From contig NC_085108.1 of assembly GCF_030269925.1 (NCBI RefSeq), positions 7,068,001-7,132,000 of the forward strand: DNA of 64,000 nucleotides, in the 5' to 3' direction. Made by a program: the position numbers and the translations under genes. Shown piece by piece: positions 1 to 11,260 of the stretch (positions are counted from its first letter, which is position 1; every line of letters starts with the position of its first letter). The notes under the pieces are model-generated. The model did no database searches. It was not told the DNA's origin and saw only the letters and a program-made list of their open reading frames with translations. This DNA is from Bombyx mori. Taxonomy: Eukaryota; Arthropoda; Insecta; Lepidoptera; Bombycidae.

Positions 1-205
1 GCATTTTCATATTTATCTACCTTTTAAACCTTCTCTGGACTTCCACAAATAATTCAAGACCAAAATTAGCGAAATCGGTCCAGCCGTTCTCGAGTTTTAG
101 CGAGACTAACGAACAGCAATACATTTTTTTAAAGATTATAATAATTTTCCCGCAGGAATGAGATGTCACTACTGACCTGTAACTGTCACTAAAAACAATC
201 AACTT
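1..205 (+). repeat. Family F (RTE-like retroposon tail), window-edge fragment
   Basis: Matches the 3' half of the copies at 8112-8406 and 23551-23870 (shared GGTCCAGCCGTT and GAGACTAACGAACAGCAAT). Short minus-strand reading frames here are not genes. 206-806 holds AT-rich sequence in which I see nothing. Confidence 0.7.
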
Positions 206-806
206 ATTTGCTTCGTTTCAATAATAAAGGACGCCAAACAAAAGTACTTGCACATTTATACTATTATTGTGGATATTTAATTTTTTCGATCAGTAAGTTA
301 TTATGATTAATTTATTCCCTTACATTGGAGCTCTCCAAGTTACGTACGTTTGTGGGCGAATTAATTTTACTATTACAAAAGCTGGAGGACCGCAGAAAGA
401 TCTATTTTCATAAACAAAACGCTTTCCGGGAATTCCCCCAAGAATAGTAAAAAAGATAGCTTCACTTTTAAATGATGTCATGGATATGGAATTTTACAAG
501 AATAAAAATAAATTATACCAAATATTGATTATATGTTTTGACAAAGAATTTTAAAAACCAAACTATTTATATTCAAAACTATTTTCTGATTAAAGCATGC
601 AAGCTCTTTGAACAAATTACAATTGTGTATTATTTTTTAAATTTGGCTCATTTGAGATAGAAAGGATAGAAAGCATTTACAGAAATTCTGTGAACGTAAT
701 CACTAATTAGGTACCTAACTAAATCTAGTGAAGTGGCTGAGATTTGACTTGAGTCACTTGAGACTTGAGTCACTTACAGTTTGAACAAAGCACACTGTAT
801 GATTAT

Positions 807-1110
807 TTTTTCCTACCTATGCTGATAGCCATTATAGGCTATATCAGCTTTACCCTAGTGTGAAAGTGAGCTCTTGAGGCTTAAACCGGAGGTGTTGCTA
901 ACACCGGCCCTAGCAAGAGCAGTACTTCGCGGAATCTACCACCGGATCGGAAACGCGACCCACTGAGATAATCCGGCGAGAAATTCTGTGGGCTGTTCTT
1001 GTTGTAAGCTCTATGCTCTATCGACTCTAACGTGGAGATGCGACTCTACATTACAATACGTACATTATGATGCATTACACGCTCGTCATTGATATTGTGT
1101 CAGTCACGAC
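807..1110 (-). repeat. Family B (Bm1-type) SINE copy with head
   Basis: Starts as poly-T plus CCTACCTATGCTGATAGCC and shares GGATCGGAAACGCGACCCACT with some twenty other copies. The head AATACGTACATTATGATGCAT is shared with the copies at 2085 and 6570. The name Bm1 is from memory. Confidence 0.75.
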
Positions 1111-1250
1111 GACGACGACGCTTGCAGCTAAAAGTAAGTATTGTATTTTTTGACGAAGCATGTTGCTGATAACTCTATTGCTGTAATCTGACAAAGCGTG
1201 TGGCGGATAATAACATGTACTTTTAGGTTATTAAAATAATATTTTATAAG
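1098..1250 (+). repeat. Family M repeat, copy 1
   Basis: TTTTTGACGAAGCATGTTGC and a second GACAAAGCGTGT unit recur, reverse-complemented, at 49637-49760. The family has an internal direct duplication. Class unknown. Confidence 0.5.
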
Positions 1251-1439
1251 AGAAAAGTCTATAATTTATAAATATATAGCGCTAATTACTCAATATACAA
1301 CGATAAGTGTCAAGTAAGTAGAAGTAAATCTGCCATGTCATTTTCATGATCAATAATAAATTACAGTTTCCGAAATGGATCGCTAGCTGACAATAATACT
1401 GGCTGTTAATAAAACTTTAGGTGAGATAAAGTAGACGCC

Positions 1440-1690
1440 GCGAGTCTGGGTGTAATGTTGACCGTGGGAGCTCGCCTAGTCTGGCTCTGACCCCGGACGG
1501 AGATCGGACGTCGAGTGTGAGAGTGCAAGGTGGAGCCACTTGGAGCGGTAGGGCGGTGTCCTTGGGCCTGCGGTCTTACCCCACGATCTGCAGACCGTTA
1601 AGTCCCACATACCCCACGTGCCTCCTAAGCGCGGATACCTCGAAGGCAGTTCTATTACGGGGTGAATCCAGGAGCTCTTTTTATAAAAGG
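1440..1690 (-). repeat. Family O: GC-rich retroelement fragment
   Basis: On the minus strand it shares GGTATGTG-GACT-AACG-TCTGCAG and GGCCCAAGG with 13513-13645. GC content is far above its surroundings. Probably a LINE end; class not certain. Confidence 0.5.
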
Positions 1691-1747
1691 TAGCTGTGAT
1701 TGACACTGAGCTTATTTCATAAAAGCCAATTCTGTTCTGCCGCGCTT

Positions 1748-1940
1748 TTTCTTATCCTAACTATTTTAGTAACCTCGAGGGTTTATTTTAGATTCACCGA
1801 GCTAGAAGGTGAGCTCACGGGGCTCAAACCTGACGACGTTGCTAACACTAGCCCTAGCAGGAGCAGTGCTTCGCAGAATCTACCACTGGATCGGAAGCGC
1901 GACCCACTGAGATGATCTGGCGAGAAAATCAGTGGGCTAA
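1748..1940 (-). repeat. Family B copy (variant with ACTATTTTAGTAACC start)
   Basis: Carries the GCTCACGGGGCTCAAACC and CACTGAGATGATC core of family B. The proximal part matches the fragment at 1943-2042 in inverse orientation. Confidence 0.7.
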
Positions 1941-1942
1941 AT

Positions 1943-2430
1943 GATGGCTATCACCACGTTAGGTTTGAGCCCCGTGAGCTAACCTACTAGTTCGGTGAAT
2001 CTAGAATAACCCCTCGAAGTTACTAGAATAGATAGGGGAAAAAAACAGAAGCAATTTAACTATGCATACCTATCTAAAATTGCTTTGAAATAATCGTGAA
2101 TTGGTTTTTGATGAAGTTTGACGGACACAATATCAATGATGACTGTGTAATGCATCATAATGTACGTATTGTAATGTAGAGTCGCATTTCCACGCTAGAG
2201 TCGATAGAGCATAGAGGTTACAACGAGAACAGCCCACTGAGTTTCTCACTGGGTCTTCTCAGTGGGTCACGATTGCGATCCGGTGGTAGATTCTGTGAAG
2301 CACTGCTTTTGCTAGGGCAAATATTAGCAAATTCTCTCAGGTCCAGCCCTTGAGCTCGCCTACCCGTTTGGACATAGCTGAAATAGCCCCTTAGTACCCG
2401 AGAATAGGTAGAAAAAAAAAGCGAGAATCC
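1943..2430 (+). repeat. Two family B pieces in plus orientation
   Basis: 1943-2042 is a tail fragment ending in GATAGGGGAAAAAAA. 2085-2430 is a longer copy with head (GACGGACACAATATCAATGA), core and A-rich tail. With 1748-1940 it makes a local inverted repeat. The whole block resembles 6471-6912. Confidence 0.7.
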
Positions 2431-2490
2431 AGCTGTGGCTAGGATAGTCGTCACCATTCTTTGGTAATCGTAAAAAAACACCAACTTTTT

Positions 2491-2740
2491 ACTGGTGGCA
2501 GGACCTCTTGTGAGTCCGCACGGGTATGTACCACCACCCTGCCTATTTCTGCCGTGAAGCAGTAATGCGTTTCGGTTTGAAGGGTGGGGCAGCCGTTGTA
2601 ACTATACTTGAGACCTTAGAGCTTATATCTCAAGGTGGGTGGCGCGTTTACGTTGTAGATGTCTATGGGCTCCAGTAACCACTTAACACCAGGTGGGCTG
2701 TGAGCTCGTCCACACATCTAAGCAATAAAAAAAAAAAAAA
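2491..2740 (+). repeat. Family A SINE copy
   Basis: Body runs from ACTGGTGGCAGGACCTCTTG to AAGCAATAAA and a 14-A tail. ACACCAA occurs on both sides and may be part of a target duplication. 2745-3110 shows nothing else that I recognise. Confidence 0.85.
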
Positions 2741-3114
2741 CACCAAAAAGGAAGTCAAATCCACTACAAGGGCGGTTTGAGAATGAATTCTCGGTTTCTA
2801 TTTTAAATCATTTTTTTTTCATTATTTAAATCAAGTACATAAACGTTCGGATTCACCACGCTATAAACTGATTGATGGCGGCTTACACCGGCCCGCCACC
2901 ACCACCGGCTCACCCCGTAATGACGGACTCCCCGCTGTTACCGAAACACCAGGTGTATTTATGTGGAGTTCCGTGAAAACATCGTTAGCGCGATTCAGAC
3001 CAAGCTCCGTGATTGGTCAGTTTCGGGGGCGTTGTTCGGAGTCGTTATTGTGTAACTCGGTTAAGTCGCGTTTTAACAATTCTAAGTTTTTAAATAACGT
3101 TGTTTTTTTACTGA

Positions 3115-3600
3115 CCTTACTCTTTTGGCGGGAACGCGAAGAGCGAAGCTGTTTGAATTGTTTTCTTTTGTTAATTTAATGTTTTCTCAAGCTTTTAAAC
3201 GTTTGATAACGGTGGTTTGTTTATTCATTGTTTTTTTGATCTGTGGAAGTGCATAAATACGGGAAAATGAAACAAAGAGGTTGGACATAGCTTCTCGGGT
3301 TCATAAAAACGAATGACTTTTCAGTATCTGTGATTACCTATAATTTTGCTGAGACTTTATTTCATTCCATCTCATCTCGTTTAATTTGATTTCATCCCAG
3401 GGATGTAGGCAGCGGCCTGGCTCTGCCCCCGGCATTGCTGAAGTCCATGGGCGACGGTAACCACTCACCACCAGGTGGGCCGTGCGCTCGTCTGCCTATA
3501 AGGGCAATAAAATAAAAAATAAAAATCCCAATTAATTTCCGTCTCAAGTGAATCAACTTCATCTCATTTCGATTCGTTTCGATTTATAACAGAATATAAG
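3115..3600 (+). repeat. Family J repeat interrupted by a CR1 tail
   Basis: Shares TTTTGGCGGGAACGCGA, GGTGGTTT and ATTTCATCTCAT-type tail with 25140-25480 and, inverted, 15420-15720. A CR1 tail (3408-3520) is inserted at TTTCATCCCAG, with TCCCA repeated after its A-rich end. 3600-4190 has no recognisable feature. Confidence 0.6.
3408..3520 (+). repeat. CR1-like LINE 3' tail (family C)
   Basis: GGCATTGCTGAAGTCCATGG and CGTCTGCCTATAAGGGCAAT, ending in AATAAAA repeats. This is the 3' end seen in the longer copies at 51270 and 53729. Confidence 0.8.
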
Positions 3601-4194
3601 AAGAAAATACAAGAGTTGGCATAAAGAAGTATAAATCCGGCCATAAAATATGTATAAAAAAACTATTTGAATATTTTGTATAACTACAAATTATTTTCAA
3701 CTGTCTTTATAGATGCGTGTAGAGCTAAACAAAGCGCATCAGAGTATCTTTCAACAGTATATTGATCTATAAGATTATCAACAGTATCTTTTGTTGACAC
3801 TACTCGTGAAACCTTATTTTCAATAATGAGCAATTGCGTATTATTAAAAGCATTTGTAGACTATAATCGTGACAAAGTTTATTCCTATATCGAGCCTAGT
3901 TCTGAGGAGAAACAACTATACAGTATAGAAGCGTTAGTATCATTATACAATACAGGTTAGTTTTCGACCTCATCATGTGTTAATATGATCAGCATTCACA
4001 TTGTCGTGTCGCTTACGCATTGTTGCAATAAATGAATCATATTAAATCCACTTTTTTCGGTGACGTTACTTGCTCTACTTTTAAATTTTTTATGGTAGTT
4101 GCTTAAAATTAGACCTTTCTAATGTCTGTGCGCATACTCACAGGTTGGATCCCATACCTTGAAAATTATTGCAAATAAGGCTTGACTGTGTGTT

Positions 4195-4270
4195 ACTGTT
4201 GTCCATGAGCGTTGGTGACAACTTAACATCAGGTAGGTCGTTCGCTCGTGTGCCTATTAAAGAAATAAAA
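4195..4270 (+). repeat. Diverged CR1-like tail
   Basis: TTGTCCATGAGCGTTGGTGACAACTTAAC and TCGTGTGCCTATTAAAGAAATAAAA are degraded forms of the family C tail. Confidence 0.45.
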
Positions 4271-4386
4271 ACGAATATCGACTAAGTTCCAAAATATTTA
4301 AGATTTTATAGCTTAGAATAGGATACTCATGAACTAGTAACAATGATTATTACTGTCAATAGACAAAGACAATTAAAAAACTTTTC

Positions 4387-4632
4387 ACTGGTGGTAGGAC
4401 CTCTTGGGAGTCCGCACGGGTAGGTACTACCACCCCGCCTATTTCCGCCGTGAAGCAGTAATGCGTTTCGGTTCGAAGGGTGGGGTAGCCGTTGTAACTA
4501 TACTGAGACCTTAGAACTTATATCTCGAGGTGGATGGCGCATTTACGTTGTAGATGTCTATGGGCTCCAGTAACCACTTAACATCTGGTGGGCTGTGAGC
4601 TCGTCCATCCATCTTAGCAATAAAAAATAAAA
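4387..4632 (+). repeat. Family A SINE copy
   Basis: CACTGGTGGTAGGACCTC to AGCAATAAAAAATAAAAA. Nearly full body without the tRNA-like head. 4633-4906 shows nothing. Confidence 0.85.
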
Positions 4633-4906
4633 AGCTTGCAAGTTACAATGGATTTCGGCTACATAAATAGCTGTTGCATTAAAATTGTCATGAACCGAAT
4701 GTCCGCAAGTAATAATTAAATTTGTTTGAAGCCCTATCTTGACTCAATCACTGTGAGTTTAATTCATTATATCGATGGGTAAAAGGTTATTTGGTTTAAG
4801 CGAGATTTCACTTAATACGCGTCATTTATCTTTGTAATTAGGAGTGTGTTTAATTTGGTGTCAGCATTAACAATTCGATGTTTTTAATTGAACTTCAATT
4901 AAGCTT

Positions 4907-5058
4907 CATCATCATCATCATCATCATCAACAGCCCACAGTCGTCCACTGCTGGACATAGGCCTCTCCCAATCTACAGCACTGAGCCCGGTCTGCGGCTC
5001 TCCTCATCCACTTCTTGCCGGCCACCGTGCGGAGGTCATGCACCATCTAGCTAGGGGG
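4907..5058 (-). repeat. RTE-type LINE tail with (ATC)n
   Basis: Seven ATC units lead into CAGCCCACAGTCGTCCACTG and GGACATAGGCCTCTCCC, the usual tail of lepidopteran RTE-like LINEs in minus orientation. Confidence 0.65.
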
Positions 5059-5160
5059 CTTTATTTAATAAGCTTACCCCATTCAAATACTGGAAGAATT
5101 TATTTCTTAAGATATTTTTTTACAAATTTTAAACTTTAAATGGCTATGACGGTTAATGAT

Positions 5161-5400
5161 GTTAGCTTGGTATGGACATGTGATGCGTAGAGAGAAGATG
5201 CATGTGAGTAGGAGATGTATGGAAATGGTATTGCAAGGTAGAGGGGGAAGAGGTCGATCGAAGAAGACATGGATGTAGTGTGTGAATGACGATATGAGAA
5301 AGAGAGGAGTCAGTGTTGAGACGACGGCTAATAGAAGAGAATGAAATAGAAAAATTCGCTGTGTCGACCCCCACTAGAGGGATAAGGGACAAAAAAGAAG
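5161..5400 (+). pseudogene. LINE reverse-transcriptase C-terminus, decayed (family L)
   Basis: Translates, with a stop, as WYGHVMRREKMHVSRR, MVLQGRGGRGRSKKTW, VNDDMRKRGVS..., then a CADPT-like end. This C-terminal signature is typical of RTE-like LINEs. Relatives lie at 11046-11260 and 48592-48745. 5400-5760 shows nothing. Confidence 0.65.
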
Positions 5401-5762
5401 AGAAACTTTAAATGGCGCTCCTGTAAATATGCAAAGATTTCGCTTAAGTCAAATGGCCTTTCACTGCTCGACATAATGCACAACGAACCATAAATTAAAA
5501 TTTCCATAGCAACACACGACCGACAGGTGCACACTGCGTGACCCGTCTACAAAAATTATATTAACATTTATTTTTAAATTCGATTCCATGAGTTGTCCGC
5601 CTCGTTTTCCCAGCGCCAAGTGTATCGGCTAATTTAATAAGGTTTCACTTGCAGCTGTGATGCACGGTACAATGAAGCCGTCGAATACTAGTCAGTCTTT
5701 GTTTTTGTAGCATTATTCGTAGGACGTCTTCGATATCGCAATGGTAATGCAAAAGTAACTTT

Positions 5763-6205
5763 TTTTTTTTTTATTGCTTAGATGGGTGGACGAGCTCACA
5801 GCCCATCTGGTGTTAAGTGGTTACTGGAGCCCATAGACATCCGCAACGTAAATGCGCCACCCACCTTGAATTACAAGTTCTAAGGTCTCAAGTATAGTTA
5901 CAACGGCTGCCCCACCCTTCAAACCGAAACGCATTACTGCTTCACGGCAGAAATAGGCAGGTAGGTGGTACCCACCCGCGCGGACTCACAAGAGGTCCTA
6001 CCACCAGTAATTACGCAAATTATAATTTTGCGGGTTCCATTTTTATTACACGATGTTATTCCTTCACCGTGGAAGTCAATCGTGAACATTTGTTGAGTAC
6101 GTATTTCATTAGAAAAATTGGTAACCCGCCTGCTGGATTCGAATACCGGTGCATCGCTTCAACACGAATGCACCGGACGTCTTATCCGTTAGGCCACGAC
6201 GACTA
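5763..6205 (-). repeat. Full-length family A SINE with tRNA-like head
   Basis: Starts with poly-T and the body, and continues through GTAATTACGCAAATTATAATTTTGCGGG to a tRNA-like head. On the minus strand the head has an A-box-like GGCCTAACGGATAAGAC and a B-box-like GTATTCGAATCC. It shows that family A is a tRNA-derived SINE of about 430-450 bp. 6206-6470 shows nothing. Confidence 0.8.
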
Positions 6206-6470
6206 CTAAACTTTACTACGTTCTAATACGGAATGGTTCGCATTAGAAACGGTGAGGTTGATACGATCTATCCGCACGAATACACATTATGTAACGCTCT
6301 TGTTAATTCGTCACGAACTGTATTTTTAATCTCAAAGCGTTCTAGAAAAAGACGCATAAATAATACCAAATACAATCAAAAGTACTTTTACGGTCACATT
6401 TCGCCTCTTTAATTGTCATTACATTCGTTTTGATGTTAACCTATGACCACAAATAATAATAGAATAAATA

Positions 6471-6912
6471 AATTCTAGTTCAGTGAATCTAGAATAACCC
6501 CTCGAAGTTACTAGAATAGGTAGGGAAGAAGAAATAAAACAGAAGTTATTTAACTATGTCTAAAATTGCTTTGAAATAATCGTGAATTGGTTTTTGGTGA
6601 AGTTGACGGACACAATATTAACGACGAGCGTACAATGCATCATAATGTACGTATTGTAATATAGAGTCGTATCTCCACGCTAGAGTCGATAGAGCATAGA
6701 GCTTACAACGAGAACAGCCCACTGAGTTTCTCGCTGGGTCTTCTCAGTGGATCGCTATTCCGATCCACCAGTAGCAGATTCTGCGAAGCACTGCTCTTGC
6801 TAGGGCTAGTGTTAGCAATTTATCTCAGGTCGAGCCCGTGAGGTCTTGAAGCGTCCGGGCGAAGCTGAAATAGCTCCTTATACTACCAGTAAATAGGTAG
6901 GGTTTTTTTTAT
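6471..6912 (+). repeat. Family B block, second copy of the 1943-2430 arrangement
   Basis: CAGTGAATCTAGAATAACCC tail piece followed by a head-containing copy to AATAGGTAGGG. The order of pieces matches 1943-2430, so the block moved or was duplicated as a unit. Confidence 0.7.
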
Positions 6913-7147
6913 TTATTGCCTAGATGTGTGGACGAGCTCACAGCCCACCTGGTGTTAAGTGGTTACTGGACGTTAACAACGTAAATGCGCCACACACCTT
7001 GAGATATAAGTTTTAAAGTCTCAGTATATGTAGTTACAACGGCTGCCCCACCCTTCAAACCGAAACGCATTACTGCTTCACGGCAGAAATAGGCGGGGCG
7101 GTGGAACCTACTCGTGCGGACTCACAAGAGGTCCTACCACCAGTAAA
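6903..7147 (-). repeat. Family A SINE copy
   Basis: Poly-T, TTGCCTAGATGTGTGG, to CCTACCACCAGTAAAAA. Its T-tract abuts the A-rich end of the family B block. 7148-7567 shows nothing. Confidence 0.85.
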
Positions 7148-7567
7148 AATGTTTCGAATATTTTAAAATTTACTACCAAACCTACAACCTACCAATACAT
7201 GTTCGAATTGTTATTCGCAAGCCCTACAGGGATATTATGGTAATACAGTATTCCCGAAAAATACATCATACTTAATGCCAATAAAAAGTATCCACATAAG
7301 GTTCGGTGGATCGTGATATATGGTAAGGTTCTGTTATGTGGTACGCTAACAACCATTACACGTTCACTTTTATTGACCAGTGACAATAGCCAATGCGCAG
7401 CCAGTAATCGAAATTTCGACTAAAACTACTGACACCTAATATTTAGATTCATAAACATTACGTTTTCTCTTTACTAAATCACTATTCTATGGCCTTTTTT
7501 TTTCAAAATTTTATTAATGGTAATATTAAATCTCGTCAATGGCTCTAAAAAAATCGATGAAGAGGTA

Positions 7568-7749
7568 CAGTACCCGGCGATAAATATTGCACATCGACCG
7601 CGGGAAAGAGACGGTTAATTTTTGCTTCGTAGAGCGTTATATCTGTCGTTGGTGTTTCGTCGCACACAGTTAACGCTCTACAACAAAAACAAAATTAGAC
7701 GACTGTCTCTTTCTAAATATGGATGTGAAATATTTATTGCCTGGTACTG
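7568..7749. mobile_element. 182-bp inverted-repeat element (MITE-like) with a second inner stem
   Basis: The ends pair: CAGTACCCGGCGATAAATAT on the left against CAGTACCAGGCAATAAATAT read from the right, continuing to CACATC and AAAGAGAC with few mismatches. Inside, GTAGAGCGTTA and TAACGCTCTAC form a second stem. The CAG...CTG ends recall hAT elements, but I see no 8-bp duplication. Confidence 0.65.
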
Positions 7750-8111
7750 GTCATTGTCTTTACCATAATAATATTTTAATCAAATACTTTTTTAAATCTA
7801 TATATTTAGTTGCAAATTTAATCGTTTTCATTTGGCACGCGTCATCTTGGTGGGCGGTGAATTTTATGATGTGACGTAAGCCGATTCGTCTGCCATTTTG
7901 CGTCTGGCTAGTAATAAAGGCGGGAACGAAACGGGGGGAAAAAGCGAAGAACTATCAGTGCGATAATAATAAACGAACCACGACTGATGCGGCGTGTGAT
8001 TTCATACGTCAAAAAAAAAAAGTATATTGCTTTTAACTCGTTATAACAAAACATGTGGGTTTTTTTTTCAAAAACCGGACTAAGCTAAGTTTGTGTATGT
8101 TCATAGAACAC
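7750..8111. other. Unassigned, locally GC-richer sequence
   Basis: Contains GTGACGTAAG, TGGCGGGAACG-like and CAGTGCGATAATA motifs around 7870-7990. It could be a promoter or leader, but no reading frame or splice pair supports a gene. Confidence 0.2.
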
Positions 8112-8410
8112 TAGGTGACCCGGCAGACTTCGTAGTGCCTCAATCGATAAATAAAAGACCCAAAGTTTTGTATAAAATAAACTTAAAACCAAAAAACAAA
8201 AAGGAATCCGTCCGACGGGGGACACGTCAAAGGAAAAACAAAATTGTTATTTTTATTTAATTCTGAGCATTTTCATATTTATCTACCTTTTAAACCTTCT
8301 CTGGACTACCACAAATAATTCAAGACCAAAATTAGCCAAATCGGTCCAGCCGTTTTCGAGTTTTAGCGAGACTAACGAACAGCAATTCATTTTTATATAT
8401 ATAGATTAGG
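8112..8410 (+). repeat. Family F (RTE-like) copy
   Basis: CTAGGTGACCCGGCAGACTT to ATTCATTTTTATATATATAG. The TA-rich microsatellite tail is typical for this lepidopteran non-LTR type; class assignment is from memory. Confidence 0.65.
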
Positions 8411-8471
8411 TTGTAGTTTTAATTCAACAATGTCGATAAGTAACACTTCAGTCGTCCGTTATAACCGTTAT

Positions 8472-8570
8472 TACTGTTGGTAGGACGTCTCATGAGTCCG
8501 CACGGGTATGTACCACCACCCTGCCTATTTCTGTGAAGCTGTAATGCGTTTCGGCTCTAAGGGTGGCCTT
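8472..8570 (+). repeat. Family A fragment, 3'-truncated
   Basis: TTGGTAGGACGTCTCATGAG to GGCTCTAAGGGTGGC only. Confidence 0.65.
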
Positions 8571-8717
8571 TCTACTGTTAACACGACAGGAACAAACAGC
8601 GTGGAGGTATCCGTGCGACTTTTCCGTGCGATTTTTTATTATTATTAAATTTGCACTATGCAAGCTCCACACGCCACACCTATGGAAACATTAAGAACTG
8701 TAAAGATTATACTTAGT

Positions 8718-8897
8718 TTCTGGCCGGATCTTATCAGTGGGTCGCGTTTCCGATCCGGTGGTAGATCCTGCGAAGCACGGCTCTTGCTAGGGCCAGTGTT
8801 AGAAACGTCGTCAGGTTTAAGCCCCGTAAGCTCACCTACTAGTTCGGCAAATCTAGAATAACCCCTCGAGGTTACTAGGACAGTTAGGAAAAAAAAT
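8718..8897 (+). repeat. Family B copy
   Basis: TCTGGCCGGATCTTATCAGTG to CAGTTAGGAAAAAAAAT. Confidence 0.75.
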
Positions 8898-8944
8898 ATT
8901 GGATGCTAGTCGCATGGTCTCTGGCTCTCCCGTTCATCAAATCA

Positions 8945-9005
8945 AAACGCTTGACTGTATCGCGGCAGAATTAGACAGGGTGGTGGTACCTACCGGTTCG
9001 GAGAC
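8945..9005 (-). repeat. Family A fragment, diverged
   Basis: AAACGCTTGACTGTATCGCGGCAGAA and GGTGGTGGTACCTACC match part of the body. 9006-9459 shows nothing. Confidence 0.45.
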
Positions 9006-9459
9006 AAAATGCGATACATTACAGTAAATATAAACACTTAAACAAACCAAACAGAGCTATTTTTATAGTGTCGAACTAAAAAGTAGAAATGTTTTTTTTG
9101 TAATAATTATAATTAAGTATATTTATAATAAAACATAATTAAATAAAACTCGACACATTTAAGCAAGAATCATAGCGTCGCCAATCGCCATATTGAAAAA
9201 ATTAAGAAGAAGAAACATCTTAAAAAACTTTTCTAATTTCAACTCAGAGCGTCGCTTGAAAAACTTTTAATCTTAAAATATTATTTCAAATAGAAATAAG
9301 TTTGCTCCGATGAATTGCAAAATAGAAAAAAAAAACTTAAAACGGATTCCGTGTGCTCCAATGCATTTCAGAGCATTCACGCACACATCCATGCTATCTA
9401 GTCTAGTACGCTTAAGGGTGATATTGTCACTGAAATAATTTTAAGGTTAAGGATAAGAT

Positions 9460-9775
9460 TTTTTTTAATCGCTCTTGTAGGCAGACGAGCATGCGGCCCA
9501 CCTGATGGTAAGTCGTTACCGTCGCCCATGGACTTCAGCAATGTTTTTTTTATTTTATTGCTTAGATGGGTAGACGAGCTCACAGCCCACCTGGAGTTAA
9601 GTGGTTACTGGAACCCATAGACATCTAAAACGTAAATGCGCCACCCACCTTGAGATATAAGTTCTAAGGTCTCAAGTATAGTTACAACGGCTGCCCCACC
9701 CTTCAAACCAAAACGCATTACTGCTTCACGGCAGAAATGTCAGGGGCAGAGCCAAGCCGCTGCCTACCGAAGCGC
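9460..9775 (-). repeat. CR1-like tail split by a family A SINE
   Basis: GTAGGCAGACGAGCAT...GACTTCAGCAATG (to 9543) continues after the SINE with TGTCAGGGGCAGAGCCAAGC. Other copies (for example 12829) show the two halves joined, so the SINE is a later insertion. Confidence 0.75.
9546..9738 (-). repeat. Family A SINE nested in a CR1 tail
   Basis: Poly-T to CACGGCAGAAA. AATGT, present once in intact CR1 tails, is found at both borders and fits a target-site duplication. Confidence 0.75.
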
Positions 9776-9810
9776 TTTTGTGCAATAACTTTGTAATTGA
9801 AATAAAAATA

Positions 9811-9964
9811 AGTGTGCTTAGTGCGAATTTCTTTAAAGTTCTCGATAGCGTAAAAGTTAACTCAAATTTTGTATGCAGTCGGAACAGCGCCCCTAGCGGC
9901 AAACGTTTCAACTCCAAACAGATTTGAGTTAACGTTTACGCTATCGAGAACGTTAAAAAACTCG
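9811..9964. mobile_element. Family E foldback element, copy 1
   Basis: AGTGTGCTTAGTGCGAATTT at the left; TTTACGCTATCGAGAACGTT at the right; the far right end is diverged. Nearly palindromic, with CAGCGCCCCTAGCGGCAAAC near the centre. Confidence 0.7.
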
Positions 9965-10089
9965 ATTTCGAAACTAAGATTTTAAAAGACATCCAATTGG
10001 AATTTTATGGCCACTAAGACGGAAAACAGTTTTCTCTCTATCGCTCTGTCTTCATCATGTCTTAATTTGTACCACGAATAAATACAGCT

Positions 10090-10330
10090 TTTTCTTTATT
10101 TATTACGTAGATTGAAAAAGCTTAGTCTTGTCGTTGTTAAATTAGTCGGAGCCCAAAAACATCGCCTGATTGCCGTCCCTCATTTTGAGATAGAGATCGG
10201 ACTCTATACTGTACTTAAATCTCTCTCTCGATTGTACTCTATAGCGGCTACCTCACTCTTCAAGCCAGTACCCTAAAGCTCTTCGCGGCAAAAAAATCAA
10301 AAATGGCGGTACGCATACCAGTACCACACG
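10090..10330 (-). repeat. Old, degraded family A copy
   Basis: TTTATTTATTACGTAGAT, GGAGCCCAAAAACATC, TATAGCGGCTACCTCACTC and TTCGCGGCA align in order with family A but with many changes. Confidence 0.5.
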
Positions 10331-10438
10331 ATCTGGTGGTGGATCGTATCATCACCAAGCGTAGCAGTTTCAGTTATCATGGATGGGGCATGTAGCATCG
10401 ATATTCCTTCCGATTATAACTACTTATCATTTCAAATA

Positions 10439-10692
10439 ACCGGTCATCGTTCTCGTCGAGCCCAGCAACGGACTCGACGAGTAATTTAACCCACAGACAC
10501 AGCCCACTGAGTTTCTTGCCGCAACTTCTCAGTGGGTCGCAATTCCGATCCGGTGGTAAATTCGGCGAAGCACGGCTCTTGCTGGGGTTCGTGTTAGCAA
10601 CGTCGTCAGGTTTGAGCCCCGTGAGCTCACCTACTAGTTAAGGTTACGCTGAAATAGCCTCTCAAGGCTATCAGCATAGGTAGAAAAAAAAA
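10439..10692 (+). repeat. Family B copy with hairpin region
   Basis: ACCGGTCATCGTTCTCGTCG, then the family core, to GCATAGGTAGAAAAAAAAA. Confidence 0.75.
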
Positions 10693-10721
10693 CGGTAAAA
10701 ATTTTCCCAAATGTAGCGCTG

Positions 10722-10925
10722 TGTCGGAGGGAGGCGGCCTGACTCTACCCCTAACATTGCTGGTGTCCATGACCGAGGGGAACCATTCCCCACCATATGA
10801 GCCGCATGTTCCTCTACTTGCCGGAACTTCTCAGTGAGATTCCGATCCGGTGGTAAATTCGTTGAAGCACTGCTCTTGCTAGGGCTAGTGTTAGCAAATC
10901 CCCTCAGGTTGAGTCCGTGTGCTCA
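10722..10925 (+). repeat. CR1 tail followed by family B fragment
   Basis: 10722-10815 is a diverged CR1 tail (AACATTGCTGGTGTCCATG). 10816-10925 is a family B piece (TTGCCGGAACTTCTCAGTGAG to CACCTACCCGTCC). Confidence 0.55.
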
Positions 10926-10939
10926 CCTACCCGTCCGCG

Positions 10940-11045
10940 AGAAGTCCGCTAGCAATTACACAAATTATAATTTGGCAGGTTTGATTTTTATTACGCGATG
11001 TCATTCCTTCACCGTGGAAGTCAATCGTGAACATTTATTACCATT
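10940..11045 (-). repeat. Family A SINE 5' linker region fragment
   Basis: CAATTACACAAATTATAATTTGG and CACCGTGGAAGTCAATCGTG match the segment between body and tRNA-like head seen at 6010-6120. Confidence 0.65.
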
Positions 11046-11260
11046 ACAATATTACAATAAATGAGATGTATGGAAATGGTAGTGCAAGGTAGAATGGGAA
11101 GAGGTCGACCGAAGAAGACATGGATGGAGTGTGTGAATAACGATATGAGAGAGAGAGGAGTGAGTATTGAGATGACGGCTGATAGAAGAGAATGGAAGAG
11201 AAAAATTAGCTGTGCCGACCCCACATAGTGGGATAAGGTGGAGAAAAAGAAGACAATATT
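11046..11260 (+). pseudogene. LINE C-terminus, family L, copy 2
   Basis: GGTAGTGCAAGGTAGAATGG and GAAGAAGACATGGATGGAGT encode the same MVLQGR-GRGRPKKTWMECV motif as 5161-5400. 11261-11900 shows nothing. Confidence 0.65.
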
